Shown piece by piece: positions 1 to 5,728 of a DNA stretch of 6,292 nt. How positions within the stretch are numbered: the first letter of the stretch is position 1; every line of letters starts with the position of its first letter. The notes under the pieces are model-generated. The model saw only the letters and a program-made list of their open reading frames with translations, was not told the DNA's origin and did not search any database. The stretch is taken from assembly GCA_029865515.1 (NCBI GenBank), contig JAOUGQ010000175.1, forward strand, positions 1 to 6,292, read 5' to 3'. The position numbers and the translations under genes are program-made. This DNA comes from Nitrospirota bacterium. Its GTDB lineage: Bacteria; Nitrospirota; Nitrospiria; Nitrospirales; UBA8639.

Positions 1-1
1 G

Positions 2-598
2 TGGGGGTGGGCGAGGCCGGTCATCGGGGTTGTGCTCGTTGGCTTGTATGTGGTGTATCTGTATCAAACTATTCGATCTTCAGCGGATCTCGTAGATGAT
101 GGACATGGCACAGAGGCTGACCATCCGCTCTATGTAACCAAAATTGGGTTTCCCGATAATTTAGTCACCATCTTGTTCCAATTGGGATGTGGCCTGGGAT
201 TGATTGTGTTGGGGGCCAAAGGATTTGTCCATGGGATTGAACACCTTGCGCCCCGGTGGGGTGTTTCCGCATTGACCCTTTCCCTCTTAATTATTCCGAT
301 TGCGACGGAATTGCCCGAAAAAGTGAACAGCATTATTTGGATCCGGCGCGGTCGGGATACCTTGGCGGTGGGGAACATCACCGGGGCGATGGTCTTTCAA
401 GGGAGTCTGCTGCCGGCCTTGGGTATTATGTTGACCGCCTGGGTGCCGCAACATGAAATTCTCATGGGGATGGCGATGACGTTGGTGGCTGCGACCTATT
501 TAACCTGGGTGGTGCGACGGGGTGCGGTGAAGCCCATTCACTTGGTCATCAACGGGCTGTGTTATCTGGTGTTTGTGGTGTCGGTGCTGTTCTGGTAA
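2..598 (+). CDS. Na+/Ca2+ exchanger family membrane protein, C-terminal part (5' end outside window)
   Basis: The reading frame is open from the first complete codon of the window, so the gene begins upstream; the GTG at 32 is internal, inside a hydrophobic stretch. About 198 residues are visible. They start with a membrane helix, then an acidic loop (DDGHGTEAD, about residues 22-30 from the GTG), then four or more further hydrophobic segments ending close to the C-terminus. The diagnostic part is the second alpha repeat: GAKGFVHGIEHLA, then GVSALTLSLLIIPIATELPE, then NITGAMVFQ. In this family (PF01699) the alpha repeats form the ion site, and the Glu of the TELPE motif is a ligand. The protein probably exchanges Ca2+ or another cation for Na+ or H+ across the inner membrane; the ion cannot be read from this fragment. 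The stop TAA lies 57 bp before the next gene on the same strand, so co-transcription is possible. Confidence 0.87.
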   Translation, partial: WGWARPVIGVVLVGLYVVYLYQTIRSSADLVDDGHGTEADHPLYVTKIGFPDNLVTILFQLGCGLGLIVLGAKGFVHGIEHLAPRWGVSALTLSLLIIPIATELPEKVNSIIWIRRGRDTLAVGNITGAMVFQGSLLPALGIMLTAWVPQHEILMGMAMTLVAATYLTWVVRRGAVKPIHLVINGLCYLVFVVSVLFW

Positions 599-655
599 AG
601 AATAAGCCTTTCGTCTCTTCAACAGTCGTTCTCAACAGGGTGAGAGAGGGTAGGA

Positions 656-1735
656 ATGCTCCTTCCAAAGGTTGTCGTCACGCGACGAATCCCTCCAAAA
701 GCCTGGAATCAGTTACGGGCACAAGCCGATCTGGTGTGCTGGGAACAGGATTGTCCGGTTGACCGGGGATGGTTGCTGGATCATCTTCCGATGGCGGAGG
801 GGCTGTATTGTTTGTTGACCGATCGGATTGATCGGGAGATGCTGCAGTTCGGGAAACGGCTTCGGGTGATTAGCACGATGGCCGTAGGGTATGACCATAT
901 TGACGTGGGAGAATGCACGGCTCGTGGTATTGCGGTCGGGCACACGCCGGGTATTTTGACTGAAACAACCGCGGACCTGGCATTTGCGCTACTCCTGGCT
1001 GCAGCCAGGCGGATTGTGGAAGGAGCCGATTATGTGCGGCAGGGACGGTGGACCACCTGGAGCCCTGATCTCTTGCTGGGGCAGGATGTGTGTGGTGCGA
1101 CGTTGGGCATTGTGGGGTTTGGCCGGATCGGTCAGGCTGTGGCCAGGCGTGCACAAGGATTTCAGATGAAGGTGTTAGCCGTGCGGTCCTCTCATGGCGA
1201 CAGTGGATCACCTAGCGCTTCCGCCTCATCAGGACCTGGCGTTCCGCCCTCTTCCCCACATGAATTTCACTGGGAGGTTCTTTCTCCATGGGCAAGGCAG
1301 GATCAGTCGTCGGGCTCCTCATTGAAATATGTTGATCTGCAAGAGGCATTGGCCCAGTCGGATTTCGTGAGTCTGCATGTGCCGTTGACCCCGCAAACCT
1401 ATCATTTGATCGGTGAAGCTGAATTTCGAGTGATGAAACCGACAAGTATTCTGGTCAATACCGCTCGTGGAGCCGTAGTTGATACCGAGGCGTTGTATCA
1501 TGCCTTGGCGAATGGGCGTATTGGCGGTGCGGCCTTAGATGTGACAGATCCGGAGCCTTTCCCGGCTTCGCACCCGCTAGTCACACTTCCCAATTGCCTG
1601 ATCATCCCGCACTTGGGGAGTGCTTCTGTCGCGACAAGGACCAGAATGGCCTGCATGGCCGCAGAGAATATCATTGCCGGCTTGCGTGGAGAGGGGCTTC
1701 CGCACTGCGTCAATCCGGAAGTCTACAACGTGTAA
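656..1735 (+). CDS. D-2-hydroxyacid dehydrogenase (glyoxylate/hydroxypyruvate reductase type) with Ser/Pro/Gly-rich insert
   Basis: This 359-residue protein is an NAD(P)H-dependent cytosolic oxidoreductase that should interconvert D-2-hydroxyacids and 2-ketoacids, most likely glyoxylate/glycolate or hydroxypyruvate/D-glycerate. The N-terminal part of the catalytic domain holds the STMAVGYDHID motif (about 73-83). The Rossmann fingerprint GFGRIG is at 154-159. The catalytic triad of the family is intact: Arg271 in NTARGAVVD, Glu300 in DVTDPEP and His319 in PHLGSA. The family is usually about 320-330 residues. The excess here is a low-complexity segment (about 178-222) between the second Rossmann strand (MKVLAV) and YVDLQEALAQSDFV. 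The cofactor-selecting region lies in this loop, so NADH versus NADPH cannot be called. The ATG at 656 is preceded by GAGAGGG at 644-650, a good ribosome site. The exact substrate is uncertain; formate and phosphoglycerate dehydrogenases are less likely because their extra domains are absent. Confidence 0.9.
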   Translation: MLLPKVVVTRRIPPKAWNQLRAQADLVCWEQDCPVDRGWLLDHLPMAEGLYCLLTDRIDREMLQFGKRLRVISTMAVGYDHIDVGECTARGIAVGHTPGILTETTADLAFALLLAAARRIVEGADYVRQGRWTTWSPDLLLGQDVCGATLGIVGFGRIGQAVARRAQGFQMKVLAVRSSHGDSGSPSASASSGPGVPPSSPHEFHWEVLSPWARQDQSSGSSLKYVDLQEALAQSDFVSLHVPLTPQTYHLIGEAEFRVMKPTSILVNTARGAVVDTEALYHALANGRIGGAALDVTDPEPFPASHPLVTLPNCLIIPHLGSASVATRTRMACMAAENIIAGLRGEGLPHCVNPEVYNV

Positions 1736-1871
1736 CCGGTGCAGAAGCTTTTGATCTCATGAACTCAATGAAGATTGTCAGGTGGCGATACCCAATGGGC
1801 AAGAAGACCGATCCCCGGCGAGGCCGTGGGCGTCTCTTTTCCGATAGGCCAAAATATCAAGGGCAGAGGGC

Positions 1872-2183
1872 ATGATTCATCTCACAAAGCCTGCTGTGGT
1901 GAAATTACACGCGTTGATTGTGGAGCATCCCGAAGATCCCTTTGTTCGGTTAGCGATTCGTGACCAAGATGATCACGCGCTCATTTTTTCCATTACACTC
2001 GAGCCGGCCATGAAGCCGGATGATACGGTCTTAGAGATTGAAGGATTAACCATTGCGATGGATCGCTCGTGTGCGCGACGGATTGAGGGTGTCACGGTCG
2101 ATTACGAAGATCATGCTGGATTTCGTTTCCACCACCCCGAACCGCCAAACTCTTTCAAACTAAACCTGATACACCCTGAATGA
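1872..2183 (+). CDS. IscA/HesB-like (A-type carrier fold) protein lacking the Fe-S ligand cysteines
   Basis: This 103-residue protein aligns by eye along its length with A-type Fe-S carriers (PF01521). FVRLAIRD matches the GLRLGVR strand, ITLEPAMKPDDTVLE matches the segment after the first cysteine, GLTIAMDRSCARRIEG matches the region ending in LDG, and VTVDYEDHAGFRFHHPE matches the strand ending in FTNPN. Classical carriers use one Cys in the GCSG loop and a CxC near the C-terminus. Here the first position reads RDQDDHALIF and the C-terminal CGCG segment is missing, going straight from HPEPP to NSFKL. The only cysteine, Cys68, is not at a ligand site. It is therefore unlikely to carry a cluster as IscA does; a scaffold, metal-sensing or RNA/protein-binding role is possible but unsupported. 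The likely ribosome site is AAGGG at 1859-1863, 8 nt before the ATG. Its stop overlaps the start of the methyltransferase gene (ATGA), so the two are probably translated together. Confidence 0.72.
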   Translation: MIHLTKPAVVKLHALIVEHPEDPFVRLAIRDQDDHALIFSITLEPAMKPDDTVLEIEGLTIAMDRSCARRIEGVTVDYEDHAGFRFHHPEPPNSFKLNLIHPE

Positions 2184-3367
2184 GTCAGACTGTTATGGAA
2201 ACATTTTTCGCGACATGTCCGCGCGGGTTAGAAGACGTGTTGAGCCAGGAACTCCAAGAATTAGGAGCCAAAGAAGTTCGGGCGACACCTGGTGGCATCG
2301 AATGTCAGGGGCCTTTTCTTCTCTGTTACCGGCTCAATTTAGAAAGTCGCATTGCCAGCCGGATTCTGTGGCGTGTCGGGCAGGGTTGGTACCGGAATGA
2401 GGAGGACCTCTATCGCCTCGCCTCCAGTCAACCCTGGCCGGAGTGGTTTCCCGTGGAATGCCGCATTAAAGTTCGCATCATCGCGCAACACTCACCACTG
2501 AAGAGCCTGGACTTTGCGACGCTACGAGTGAAAGATGCGATTTGTGACCGATTTGTTCGGGCGACACAGTCACGCCCCGAGGTTGATAAACGCCAGCCTG
2601 ACATTCAAATTGTGGTCTTTGTCGATCGGGATCATGTGGCGTGGTATCTCGATACGTCCGGAGATCCGTTGTTTAAACGTGGATGGCGCAAGGTGGCGGG
2701 AGAAGCGCCCATACGGGAAAACCTGGCAGCCGGTATCCTCAGGCTTTCCGGTTGGACTGGTGACCAGGTTTTGCTTGATCCCATGTGTGGAGCGGGCACA
2801 TTTTTAATTGAGGCGGCGTTGATGGCCAAAGGGATTGCCCCGGGCACCGGTCGGGAATTTGCATTTCGTCACTTGCGCAATTTTGATCAAACCGCCTGGG
2901 AGCAATTGCGTCAGGAATCCATGAGATCCACCACCACGGACGGTCCTGCTGTCTCCATTGTTGGCTATGATGCCGATGCGAATGCGTTGGCCATGGCGAG
3001 AAAAAATCTTCAAGGTCTGGGATTTGAGGATATTCAAGTAAGCCAGGTTGACGTGTTAGACGTGACCCCTCCTGCGCCTGAAGGATTTCTGGTTACCAAT
3101 CCTCCCTATGGCGTGAGGATGGGAGACCGGTTGGAGCTTCAGGATTGGTATCCCAAGTTTGGAGATCTGTTGAAGCAGCGGTTTGCGGGTTGGCGGGTCT
3201 ATGTGCTCACGGCCGATTCGCGTCTTCCTAAACTCATTCATTTAGCGCCGTCACGGAAAATTCCCCTGTTCAATGGTCCCTTGGAATCGAGGCTGTATGA
3301 ATTTCAGATGGTGGCTGGTGGCAACCGGAAATCGGCAAGGCAAGCGAAGCAAAGGGCGAAAAACTAA
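2180..3367 (+). CDS. THUMP domain class I SAM-dependent rRNA (guanine-N2-)-methyltransferase, RlmL/YpsC family
   Basis: This 395-residue cytosolic enzyme most likely methylates N2 of a guanine in 23S rRNA. E. coli RlmL, which modifies G2445, is the reference, and this protein resembles its N-terminal half (or B. subtilis YpsC) rather than the fused RlmL-RlmK enzyme. The N-terminus ETFFATCPRGLEDVL (7-21) is typical of the family. A THUMP RNA-binding domain follows at about 50-158, then the linker GDPLFKRGWRK (161-171). The methyltransferase domain has SAM motif I DPMCGAGT (200-207), the acidic ribose-binding segment GYDAD (262-266) and the catalytic NPPY (307-310). The C-terminal tail is basic (RKSARQAKQRAK), which suits RNA contact. 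The ATG at 2180 overlaps the upstream stop and has no clear Shine-Dalgarno, suggesting coupled translation. An in-frame ATG at 2195, giving METFFATCP, is the alternative start. The exact target base is inferred. Confidence 0.9.
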   Translation: MSQTVMETFFATCPRGLEDVLSQELQELGAKEVRATPGGIECQGPFLLCYRLNLESRIASRILWRVGQGWYRNEEDLYRLASSQPWPEWFPVECRIKVRIIAQHSPLKSLDFATLRVKDAICDRFVRATQSRPEVDKRQPDIQIVVFVDRDHVAWYLDTSGDPLFKRGWRKVAGEAPIRENLAAGILRLSGWTGDQVLLDPMCGAGTFLIEAALMAKGIAPGTGREFAFRHLRNFDQTAWEQLRQESMRSTTTDGPAVSIVGYDADANALAMARKNLQGLGFEDIQVSQVDVLDVTPPAPEGFLVTNPPYGVRMGDRLELQDWYPKFGDLLKQRFAGWRVYVLTADSRLPKLIHLAPSRKIPLFNGPLESRLYEFQMVAGGNRKSARQAKQRAKN

Positions 3368-3377
3368 CACGGTATTC

Positions 3378-3908
3378 TTACATATGGGGTTTCCCCGCCA
3401 TGTTTAAGAGGGTGACCCAGACATCTTCAATGCATCGCAACACGTAAATCCACTCATCGCATGTCGCCGGTCGTTTGAACATATGGCAGTTGGAGGGAAA
3501 CGAAAACCCCTCCGATCCACGCGGTGGCTCTTCCGAAAACAAGGCTACCGGAATGTTCTGTAAGCGTCGATCGCGTTGAAGCCCCTTGATAATATTCTCC
3601 CCCGACATATCCGGAAGATGATTCGAGAGAAAAATGAGATCGGGTTGCGGGGCATCCATAAAAGGGTATTCTTGGTTTAAAAATGTCATGGCCTGCTCGC
3701 CGTCGGCGGCTTCATGGATTTCCACGCAGATGATCTGGGCCACCGTCAGCGCTTCTTTGAGGGCTTCCACCTGAGCGGTATCATCCTCAATGGTGAGAAT
3801 TTTAATGGTATTTTTAACGGCTCCGCGCATAATCTCATGCCCATCTTTTTTGTCGAAATAGACTTCCCACACTTCAGCCTGCTGAAGGATGTCATGTGGT
3901 CTCGACAC
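3378..3908 (-). CDS. Single-domain response-regulator receiver (Rcp1-like) lacking the phospho-acceptor Asp
   Basis: The protein is a stand-alone CheY-like receiver with no output domain, closest by eye to the Rcp1 type seen beside phytochrome-like kinases. Recognisable parts are ILTIEDDTAQVEAL (acidic Glu41/Asp42/Asp43), AADGEQAMTFLN, DAPQPDLIFLSNHLPDMSG, IPVALFSEE, SNCHMFKRP, and an Rcp1-like tail (IEDVWVTLL). The phosphorylated Asp of PDLILLDLNLP is Ser95 (codon TCG). The switch Thr is Ser125 and the conserved Lys145 is kept, with an extra Arg before the Pro. It probably cannot take part in ordinary aspartyl phosphotransfer and may act by constitutive binding. No histidine kinase is nearby. 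The coordinates use the GTG at 3908 (176 residues), which has no Shine-Dalgarno. The ATG at 3830 gives 150 residues, the usual family length, and may be the true start. It converges with the methyltransferase gene, 10 bp apart. Confidence 0.85.
   Translation of the reverse strand: MSRPHDILQQAEVWEVYFDKKDGHEIMRGAVKNTIKILTIEDDTAQVEALKEALTVAQIICVEIHEAADGEQAMTFLNQEYPFMDAPQPDLIFLSNHLPDMSGENIIKGLQRDRRLQNIPVALFSEEPPRGSEGFSFPSNCHMFKRPATCDEWIYVLRCIEDVWVTLLNMAGKPHM
3386..3396. terminator. Possible weak hairpin between convergent genes
   Basis: GGGG-TTT-CCCC forms a short GC stem just beyond the stop of the methyltransferase gene and inside the last codons of the receiver gene; one bulged base would extend it to TGGGG/CCCCgCCA. 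It sits where a shared terminator would help two convergent genes. No good T tract follows on either strand, so this is only a candidate. Confidence 0.2.
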
Positions 3909-4256
3909 AGATCTAGTGTGGTGGCTTGTCTGTTTTTCGGTTGAATCCCCTCTGAGATTAAGAGGTTTCGGACTATGGTGGGCTCTCGGGAGACAGGGCC
4001 GGAAGGAGGGAGCCCTTGCATGGGAACAACATTGATGTATGAAAAAATGACAAGGAGTGAATCGATCAGACCAGGTGGCCCACTAAACACACCTAACCGC
4101 ATTCAGCAGTATAAAAAATGAAACAATCACCCGCACAAGAGATGCCACCCTGCCAACATGGGTCCGGGTGTGGAAAAGGGAATGGTGCAGCTTTTCAGGA
4201 AAATTTTGTGAAAAAAGAGCAATGGAAAAGTGAGGATACCCCCCGACAGGGTCTGG
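3909..4256. other. 348-bp intergenic region between two minus-strand genes
   Basis: No known gene is recognisable here. On the minus strand there is a TATACT hexamer (4113 to 4108) that could be a -10 box for the receiver gene, but no -35 box at good spacing. On the plus strand there is a strong Shine-Dalgarno-like AAGGAGG at 4003-4009, ahead of a 33-codon ORF that overlaps a 57-codon ORF. An 8-bp stem (one G-T pair) formed by 3980-3987 and 4008-4015 would partly enclose that ribosome site. An AT-rich inverted repeat TTTTCA/TGAAAA (4192-4197 and 4209-4214) lies beyond the 3' end of the phosphatase gene. Confidence 0.5.
4020..4121 (+). CDS. Possible 33-residue small ORF, unknown function
   Basis: The ORF starts MGTTLMYEKM and ends NRIQQYKK. 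It is preceded by AAGGAGG at 4003-4009, 10 nt before the ATG, one of the better ribosome-site matches in the window. Its stop TGA overlaps the ATG of a second small ORF. The product is short and polar, with no signal peptide or known motif. The site could equally be a chance purine run in the 5' region of the opposite-strand receiver gene, since + strand transcription here is unproven. Confidence 0.2.
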   Translation: MGTTLMYEKMTRSESIRPGGPLNTPNRIQQYKK

Positions 4257-4291
4257 CTAGGGATGGAGGACATTCAGAAATTGCTGAATGA
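4118..4291 (+). CDS. Possible 57-residue small ORF, unknown function
   Basis: The ORF starts MKQSPAQEMPPCQHG and has a Gly/Cys-rich stretch (CQHGSGCGKGNG, residues 12-23) followed by a charged tail. The Cys-x-His plus second Cys could be a metal site, but there are too few ligands to call one. The start overlaps the preceding small ORF by ATGA and has no ribosome site of its own. The 3' end runs 35 bp into the opposite-strand phosphatase gene. I do not recognise the sequence, and it may be a chance open frame. Confidence 0.15.
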   Translation: MKQSPAQEMPPCQHGSGCGKGNGAAFQENFVKKEQWKSEDTPRQGLARDGGHSEIAE

Positions 4292-5045
4292 CCGGCATGG
4301 CATCAGGGCGAGCGGCAATGATGCCATTGACAGAGGGATTGGGTTGGTTGCACTGAATGGGTTTCAGATCCTTATCCACGACGATCCCACCTGCCATTGG
4401 CACCAGGAGGAGAGCGGCGGCGATATCCCATTCATTTTGTGTTCCGATATTCATGACCCCGTCAATCTGTCCGGCTGCCACAAGTGCCAATGAATAGGCA
4501 ATGGAACCCATGATGGTGCGGCAATCAGCGGTTTCCCGCCATGTGCGCATGATGGCGCGGTTGATGTGGCCGGTATTGACCAGGAAGGACCATCGGTGCC
4601 TGGTGGTCTGGCGGACCTGAATCGGGCGGCCATTCAATGTCGGGCGTTCACCACGAACTGCGCAGAAATATTCCCGGGTGGCCGGGTTGAAAATAATCCC
4701 GATAGAGGTCTGTCCATGGTCGATGAGAGCGAGCGAGATGGTAAATTGTGGCAGGCTTTTGATAAAGGGCTTGGTGCCGTCAATGGGATCCAGGATCCAC
4801 ACCCGATTTTTCTGTAGTCTGATGACGTCGTCCGGCGATTCTTCCGACAGCCAGCCATCATCGGGAAACACGGTTAACAAAGCCGCCTGGAGGATATGAT
4901 TGACTGCCAGATCGGCATTGGTTACCGGCGATCCGTCTGGCTTGATTTTGACGGTCAACCCTTCACCGCGGATCTTTTTTATTTGATCACCCGCGAGAAG
5001 TAGGGCTTCCCGGATTGTGGATAATTCTTGACGATAATCAGGCAT
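4257..5045 (-). CDS. Inositol monophosphatase-family phosphatase, CysQ-like (3'(2'),5'-bisphosphate nucleotidase)
   Basis: This 262-residue protein has the full Mg2+-dependent, Li+-sensitive phosphatase signature: DGSPVTNAD (37-45), the Glu pair in WLSEES (E68, E69), DPIDGT (86-91), a GSIAYSLALVAAGQIDG helix region (180-196) and NEWDIAA (204-210), which carries the last metal ligand. Length fits the family. CysQ enzymes hydrolyse 3'-phosphoadenosine 5'-phosphate to AMP, clearing the by-product of sulfate assimilation and sulfotransfer. The DPIDGTKPFIKSLPQF stretch also fits histidinol-phosphatase (HisN) and inositol phosphatase relatives, so the substrate is not certain. The family is cytosolic or loosely membrane-associated. 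The ATG at 5045 (MPDYRQEL) was chosen; a TTG at 5057 would add four residues. Neither start has a strong ribosome site. A candidate promoter inside an inverted repeat lies about 50 bp upstream. Confidence 0.88.
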   Translation of the reverse strand: MPDYRQELSTIREALLLAGDQIKKIRGEGLTVKIKPDGSPVTNADLAVNHILQAALLTVFPDDGWLSEESPDDVIRLQKNRVWILDPIDGTKPFIKSLPQFTISLALIDHGQTSIGIIFNPATREYFCAVRGERPTLNGRPIQVRQTTRHRWSFLVNTGHINRAIMRTWRETADCRTIMGSIAYSLALVAAGQIDGVMNIGTQNEWDIAAALLLVPMAGGIVVDKDLKPIQCNQPNPSVNGIIAARPDAMPVIQQFLNVLHP

Positions 5046-5085
5046 GATTGGAATCAATGAGTGGAATGTACGTTCAGGTCATAAG

Positions 5086-5118
5086 ACCGTTTTTCATATT
5101 TTACCCCAGGAAAACGGT
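5086..5118. repeat. 8-bp perfect inverted repeat spanning the phosphatase promoter candidate
   Basis: ACCGTTTT at 5086-5093 is the exact reverse complement of AAAACGGT at 5111-5118, with 17 nt between. The arms overlap the likely -35 box and run from the inner edge of the -10 box to about the expected transcription start, so this could be an operator or a 5' stem. No regulator is identified. Confidence 0.5.
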
Positions 5119-5121
5119 TAA
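5093..5121 (-). promoter_or_regulatory. Candidate sigma70-type promoter for the CysQ-like gene
   Basis: Reading the minus strand, TTAACC (5121 to 5116) and TATGAA (5098 to 5093) are 17 nt apart. Each hexamer matches the consensus at 4 of 6 positions, and the spacing is ideal. Transcription would start near 5086, giving a leader of roughly 40 nt to the ATG at 5045. Confidence 0.35.
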
Positions 5122-5300
5122 GTGTGGAGAGCCGTCCTGGAGCAGAAATCGTGACTGTTCATAACATGAGAGAAGCGCGGTAGGCTAGGTGGTTGTTCAG
5201 GATGAGAGTGCCTGACTATGCTGACCCCGGGTTTGGCCGGATTCCACGATCTTTTTTGTTCAAGAGACTCATTCTTTGTCTTATATGATCGAATAATCTG

Positions 5301-5339
5301 ACTTAACCCGATACAATTAAGTGACGATGTCTCGTCACT
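5301..5339. repeat. Two overlapping inverted repeats in the divergent intergenic region
   Basis: The first repeat is ACTTAA (5301-5306) and TTAAGT (5317-5322). The second is AGTGACGA (5320-5327) and TCGTCACT (5332-5339), a perfect 8-bp stem with a 4-nt loop. They share bases 5320-5322, so as RNA the two hairpins would compete. No T tract follows on the plus strand, so the second is not a standard terminator. It lies just after a TACAAT hexamer, where an operator at the start site could sit. Confidence 0.55.
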
Positions 5340-5486
5340 GACAGCCTCCCAGATTGAATGCTTTCTGGTGCCGTCATTTCTCTCTAGTTTCACTCGAGAG
5401 GGGGTTCACAAAGTGTCTTTCGACATCACATCTCAATAGATACAGGAAGGCACTTTCGTTCTGAGCTTAAATCCAAGTGGAGTGGT

Positions 5487-5717
5487 ATGCAAACGGTGAC
5501 CGTGAGGTTAAAGATCTCTCCCGAACGCTTCCAGGCCTATTACCAGGGGGTGGTGGAATATGTGGTGGCACAGTCAATCGATGGTCGTACGATCCAGTTT
5601 CCTGCCCGAGTGCTTCGTCCGTTTTTATCGTATCAGGGGATTCAAGGGACCTTTCAGATTACCTTCGATGCGAATTTGAAATTTCAATCGATTTGCCTCG
5701 CAAAGGATAAATTGTGA
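5487..5717 (+). CDS. DUF2835 family protein
   Basis: This 76-residue protein matches DUF2835 (PF11197) from start to end: an N-terminal strand (QTVTVRLKIS), then RFQAYYQGVVEYVVAQSIDGRTIQFPARVLRPF, then SYQGIQGTFQITFDANLKFQSI. The family consists of small soluble proteins of unknown function, best known from Proteobacteria, and the length here is normal. No catalytic residue, cysteine or signal peptide is present. The ATG at 5487 follows a purine-rich GTGGAGTGG (5477-5485), a rather close ribosome site; another ATG at 5477 is in a different frame and does not give this protein. The YqaA-like gene follows after 11 bp, so they are probably one transcript, which is the only clue to its role. Confidence 0.85.
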   Translation: MQTVTVRLKISPERFQAYYQGVVEYVVAQSIDGRTIQFPARVLRPFLSYQGIQGTFQITFDANLKFQSICLAKDKL

Positions 5718-5728
5718 TCTAAGTCGTT

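Larger units (their letters stand above)
5058..5486. other. 429-bp divergent intergenic region rich in inverted repeats
   Basis: I see no convincing gene here. A 91-codon frame on the minus strand (5118-5393) has no ribosome site, no hydrophobic core and no familiar motif. The region separates the leftward phosphatase gene from the rightward DUF2835-YqaA pair, so it should hold both promoters. It contains a promoter-like pair for the phosphatase (5093-5121), TATGAT (5284-5289) and TACAAT (5312-5317) as possible plus-strand -10 boxes without matching -35 boxes, two overlapping inverted repeats (5301-5339), and a 6-bp AAAGTG/CACTTT pair (5410-5415, 5451-5456). Confidence 0.5.

Noticed and set aside
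870..1211. 113-codon minus-strand frame inside the dehydrogenase gene
   Set aside because: It is antisense to clearly conserved dehydrogenase motifs and is rich in His, Pro and Arg, as expected of shadow frames.
1594..1875. 93-codon plus-strand frame across the end of the dehydrogenase gene
   Set aside because: Its first half is a shadow of the dehydrogenase; only the segment from 1759 lies in intergenic DNA and is mentioned as a weak finding.
3746..4102. 118-codon minus-strand frame covering the start of the receiver gene and the gap
   Set aside because: It overlaps the well-supported receiver in another frame, has no recognisable domain and no ribosome site.
5221..5257. CCGG-GTTTGG-CCGG followed by a run of six T as an intrinsic terminator
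   Set aside because: The stem is only 4 bp and the T run begins 12 nt after it; no plus-strand gene ends just upstream.
5202..5288. 28-codon frame from ATG 5202 containing PGFGRIP
   Set aside because: The resemblance to a nucleotide-binding GxGxxG is superficial; the frame is very short and has no good ribosome site.
5118..5393. 91-codon minus-strand frame in the divergent intergenic region
   Set aside because: The composition is not protein-like (His/Ser/Pro/Arg scatter), there is no ribosome site, and it covers the regulatory repeats.
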